Shown here: piece after piece, positions 63,138 through 64,000 of the stretch | How positions within the stretch are numbered: the first letter of the stretch is position 1 | How the letters are laid out: every line of letters starts with the position of its first letter | NCBI RefSeq assembly: GCF_014635905.1 | Contig: NZ_BMDS01000001.1 | Location: forward strand, 434,001-498,000 | Source of the DNA: Limosilactobacillus caviae | GTDB lineage: Bacteria > Bacillota > Bacilli > Lactobacillales > Lactobacillaceae | Reading direction: 5' to 3' | DNA: 64,000 bases | The notes under the pieces: model-generated | The model's input: only the letters and a program-made list of their open reading frames with translations | What the model was told of the DNA's origin: nothing | The model's database searches: none | Program-made: the position numbers and the translations under genes

Positions 63138-64000
63138 ATGCGTTATGTTTCGATGACTTCCCATAATATTGGGATGAACTTGGCTACTGAACAGTATTTG
63201 ATGAACAATAAGGATTTTGGGAAAGAACCGTTAGTGCTATTCTATTATGAAGAGCCATGTATCATTGTCGGCCGAAATCAAAATACCCTTGAAGAGATAA
63301 ACCATGACTATGTTAAAGAACATAATATCCGTGTAACTCGCCGGTTATCCGGTGGTGGGGCCGTTTACCAAGATTTGGGTAACCTTTGTTTTAGTTTTGT
63401 GGTACCAAGCGACAGTGAAGAATTTGGTGATTTCAAATCATTTACGCAACCGATTGTCGATGTTCTCCATCAAATGGGAGCCACGAGTGCAGAAGTTAGT
63501 GGCCGTAACGATATTTTGGTTGACGGTAAAAAGTTTTCTGGCAATGCGATGTACTCTCGTAATGGTAAGACGTTCTCGCACGGGACTTTAATGCTTGACG
63601 TGGATCTTAGCGTGGTTGCTGATGCACTTCATGTTGCAAAAGATAAGATTGCTTCTAAAGGAATAAAGTCGGTTCGTTCACGGGTTACCAATTTACGACC
63701 ATATTTAGATGAAAAATACCAAAATATTGATGTTCCAACATTTAGGGATGAATTATTAAAAGGGCTTTTCCATGTTGACAACCTCGATGAAATAAAGGAT
63801 AAGCAGTATATAGTTACTCCAGAAGATCAAAAAGAGATCGATAAGATTTATGAGCAATACTACAATAATTGGGATTGGGTCTACGGAAAATCACCAGAAT
63901 TCACTATTAAGAGACGTAAACACTTTGACATGGGAACGATTGACGCCAGATTTGATATTGAAAATGGTGTAATTAAGAATGTTAAATTTTATGGAGACTT
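63138..64000 (+). CDS. lplA: Lipoate-protein ligase (3' end missing)
   Basis: The frame is open from the ATG at 63138 to the window edge (287 codons visible of a usual 330-340). The enzyme attaches free lipoate to the E2 or H proteins of lipoate-dependent complexes. The signature RRLSGGGAVYQDLGNLCFSF (about residues 68-87), VVGRN-like CIIVGRNQN, SGRNDILVDGKKFSGNAM with the active-site lysine and HGTLMLDVDL are present. AGAGGAG precedes the ATG. A short ORF in another frame at 63352-63591 is a shadow. Confidence 0.93.
   Translation, partial: MRYVSMTSHNIGMNLATEQYLMNNKDFGKEPLVLFYYEEPCIIVGRNQNTLEEINHDYVKEHNIRVTRRLSGGGAVYQDLGNLCFSFVVPSDSEEFGDFKSFTQPIVDVLHQMGATSAEVSGRNDILVDGKKFSGNAMYSRNGKTFSHGTLMLDVDLSVVADALHVAKDKIASKGIKSVRSRVTNLRPYLDEKYQNIDVPTFRDELLKGLFHVDNLDEIKDKQYIVTPEDQKEIDKIYEQYYNNWDWVYGKSPEFTIKRRKHFDMGTIDARFDIENGVIKNVKFYGD

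Noticed and set aside
63352-63591. Short plus-strand ORF near the right edge
   Set aside because: It lies out of frame within lplA, whose signature motifs are clear.

Overview
The window comes from a low-GC Gram-positive heterofermentative lactic acid bacterium, almost certainly Limosilactobacillus (Lactobacillus) reuteri or a very close relative. Three things point there: a pdu (glycerol/1,2-propanediol microcompartment) operon followed directly by a complete anaerobic cobalamin (cbi/cob) and early heme (hem) gene set; a phosphoketolase gene; and a PduO-type adenosyltransferase whose residue numbering (D35, F112, R128 in a 188-residue chain) matches the crystallised L. reuteri enzyme as I recall it. 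Names rest on motif and family recognition; no search was run.

Layout. 1-9406: distal part of the pdu operon (3' end of pduG, then pduH, K, J, L, M, N, O, a separate PduO C-terminal-domain protein, P, Q, W, U), ending in a strong hairpin. 9476-14071: a link region with a tyrosine phosphatase, a histidine phosphatase, a CadD-like transporter, a PduV/EutP GTPase on the minus strand, a flavodoxin, a flavin reductase-GNAT fusion and a second adenosyltransferase on the minus strand. 14429-39894: a plus-strand biosynthetic run with many stop/start overlaps (cobD, cbiA-H and J, cobA-hemD, cbiK, cbiL, the cobalt transporter cbiMNQO, cbiP, a SirC-like dehydrogenase, hemACBL, then after a terminator cobU, cobS, cobC, hemD, cobT). 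40029-40951: a DUF4430 exported protein and an ECF S component, possibly corrinoid uptake.

41106-64000 looks more like ordinary chromosome: an AAA ATPase, a D-lactate-type dehydrogenase, a MarR-controlled heterodimeric ABC exporter, the adenosylcobalamin-dependent ribonucleotide reductase, a dipeptidase, a YbaK deacylase, a GntR regulator beside phosphoketolase, an amino-acid permease, a cinnamoyl-esterase-like hydrolase, BrnQ, a ROK protein, a TetM-like GTPase, a universal stress protein and the start of lplA.

How it fits together. The hem genes make uroporphyrinogen III, CobA and the SirC-like enzyme give sirohydrochlorin, CbiK inserts cobalt supplied by CbiMNQO, and the Cbi/Cob enzymes finish the cobamide. 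No lower-ligand (DMB) synthesis gene is seen, consistent with the adenine-type pseudocobalamin known from L. reuteri. PduO enzymes adenosylate it for the diol dehydratase and for the nucleotide reductase. PduP, PduQ, PduL and PduW then disproportionate the aldehyde.

The most interesting observation is that the D-lactate-type dehydrogenase at 42387-43475 carries an extra N-terminal amphipathic helix and linker. Its hydrophobic pattern is the same as in the microcompartment encapsulation peptides of PduL, PduP and the PduO C-domain protein in this window, suggesting a redox enzyme recruited to the Pdu microcompartment.
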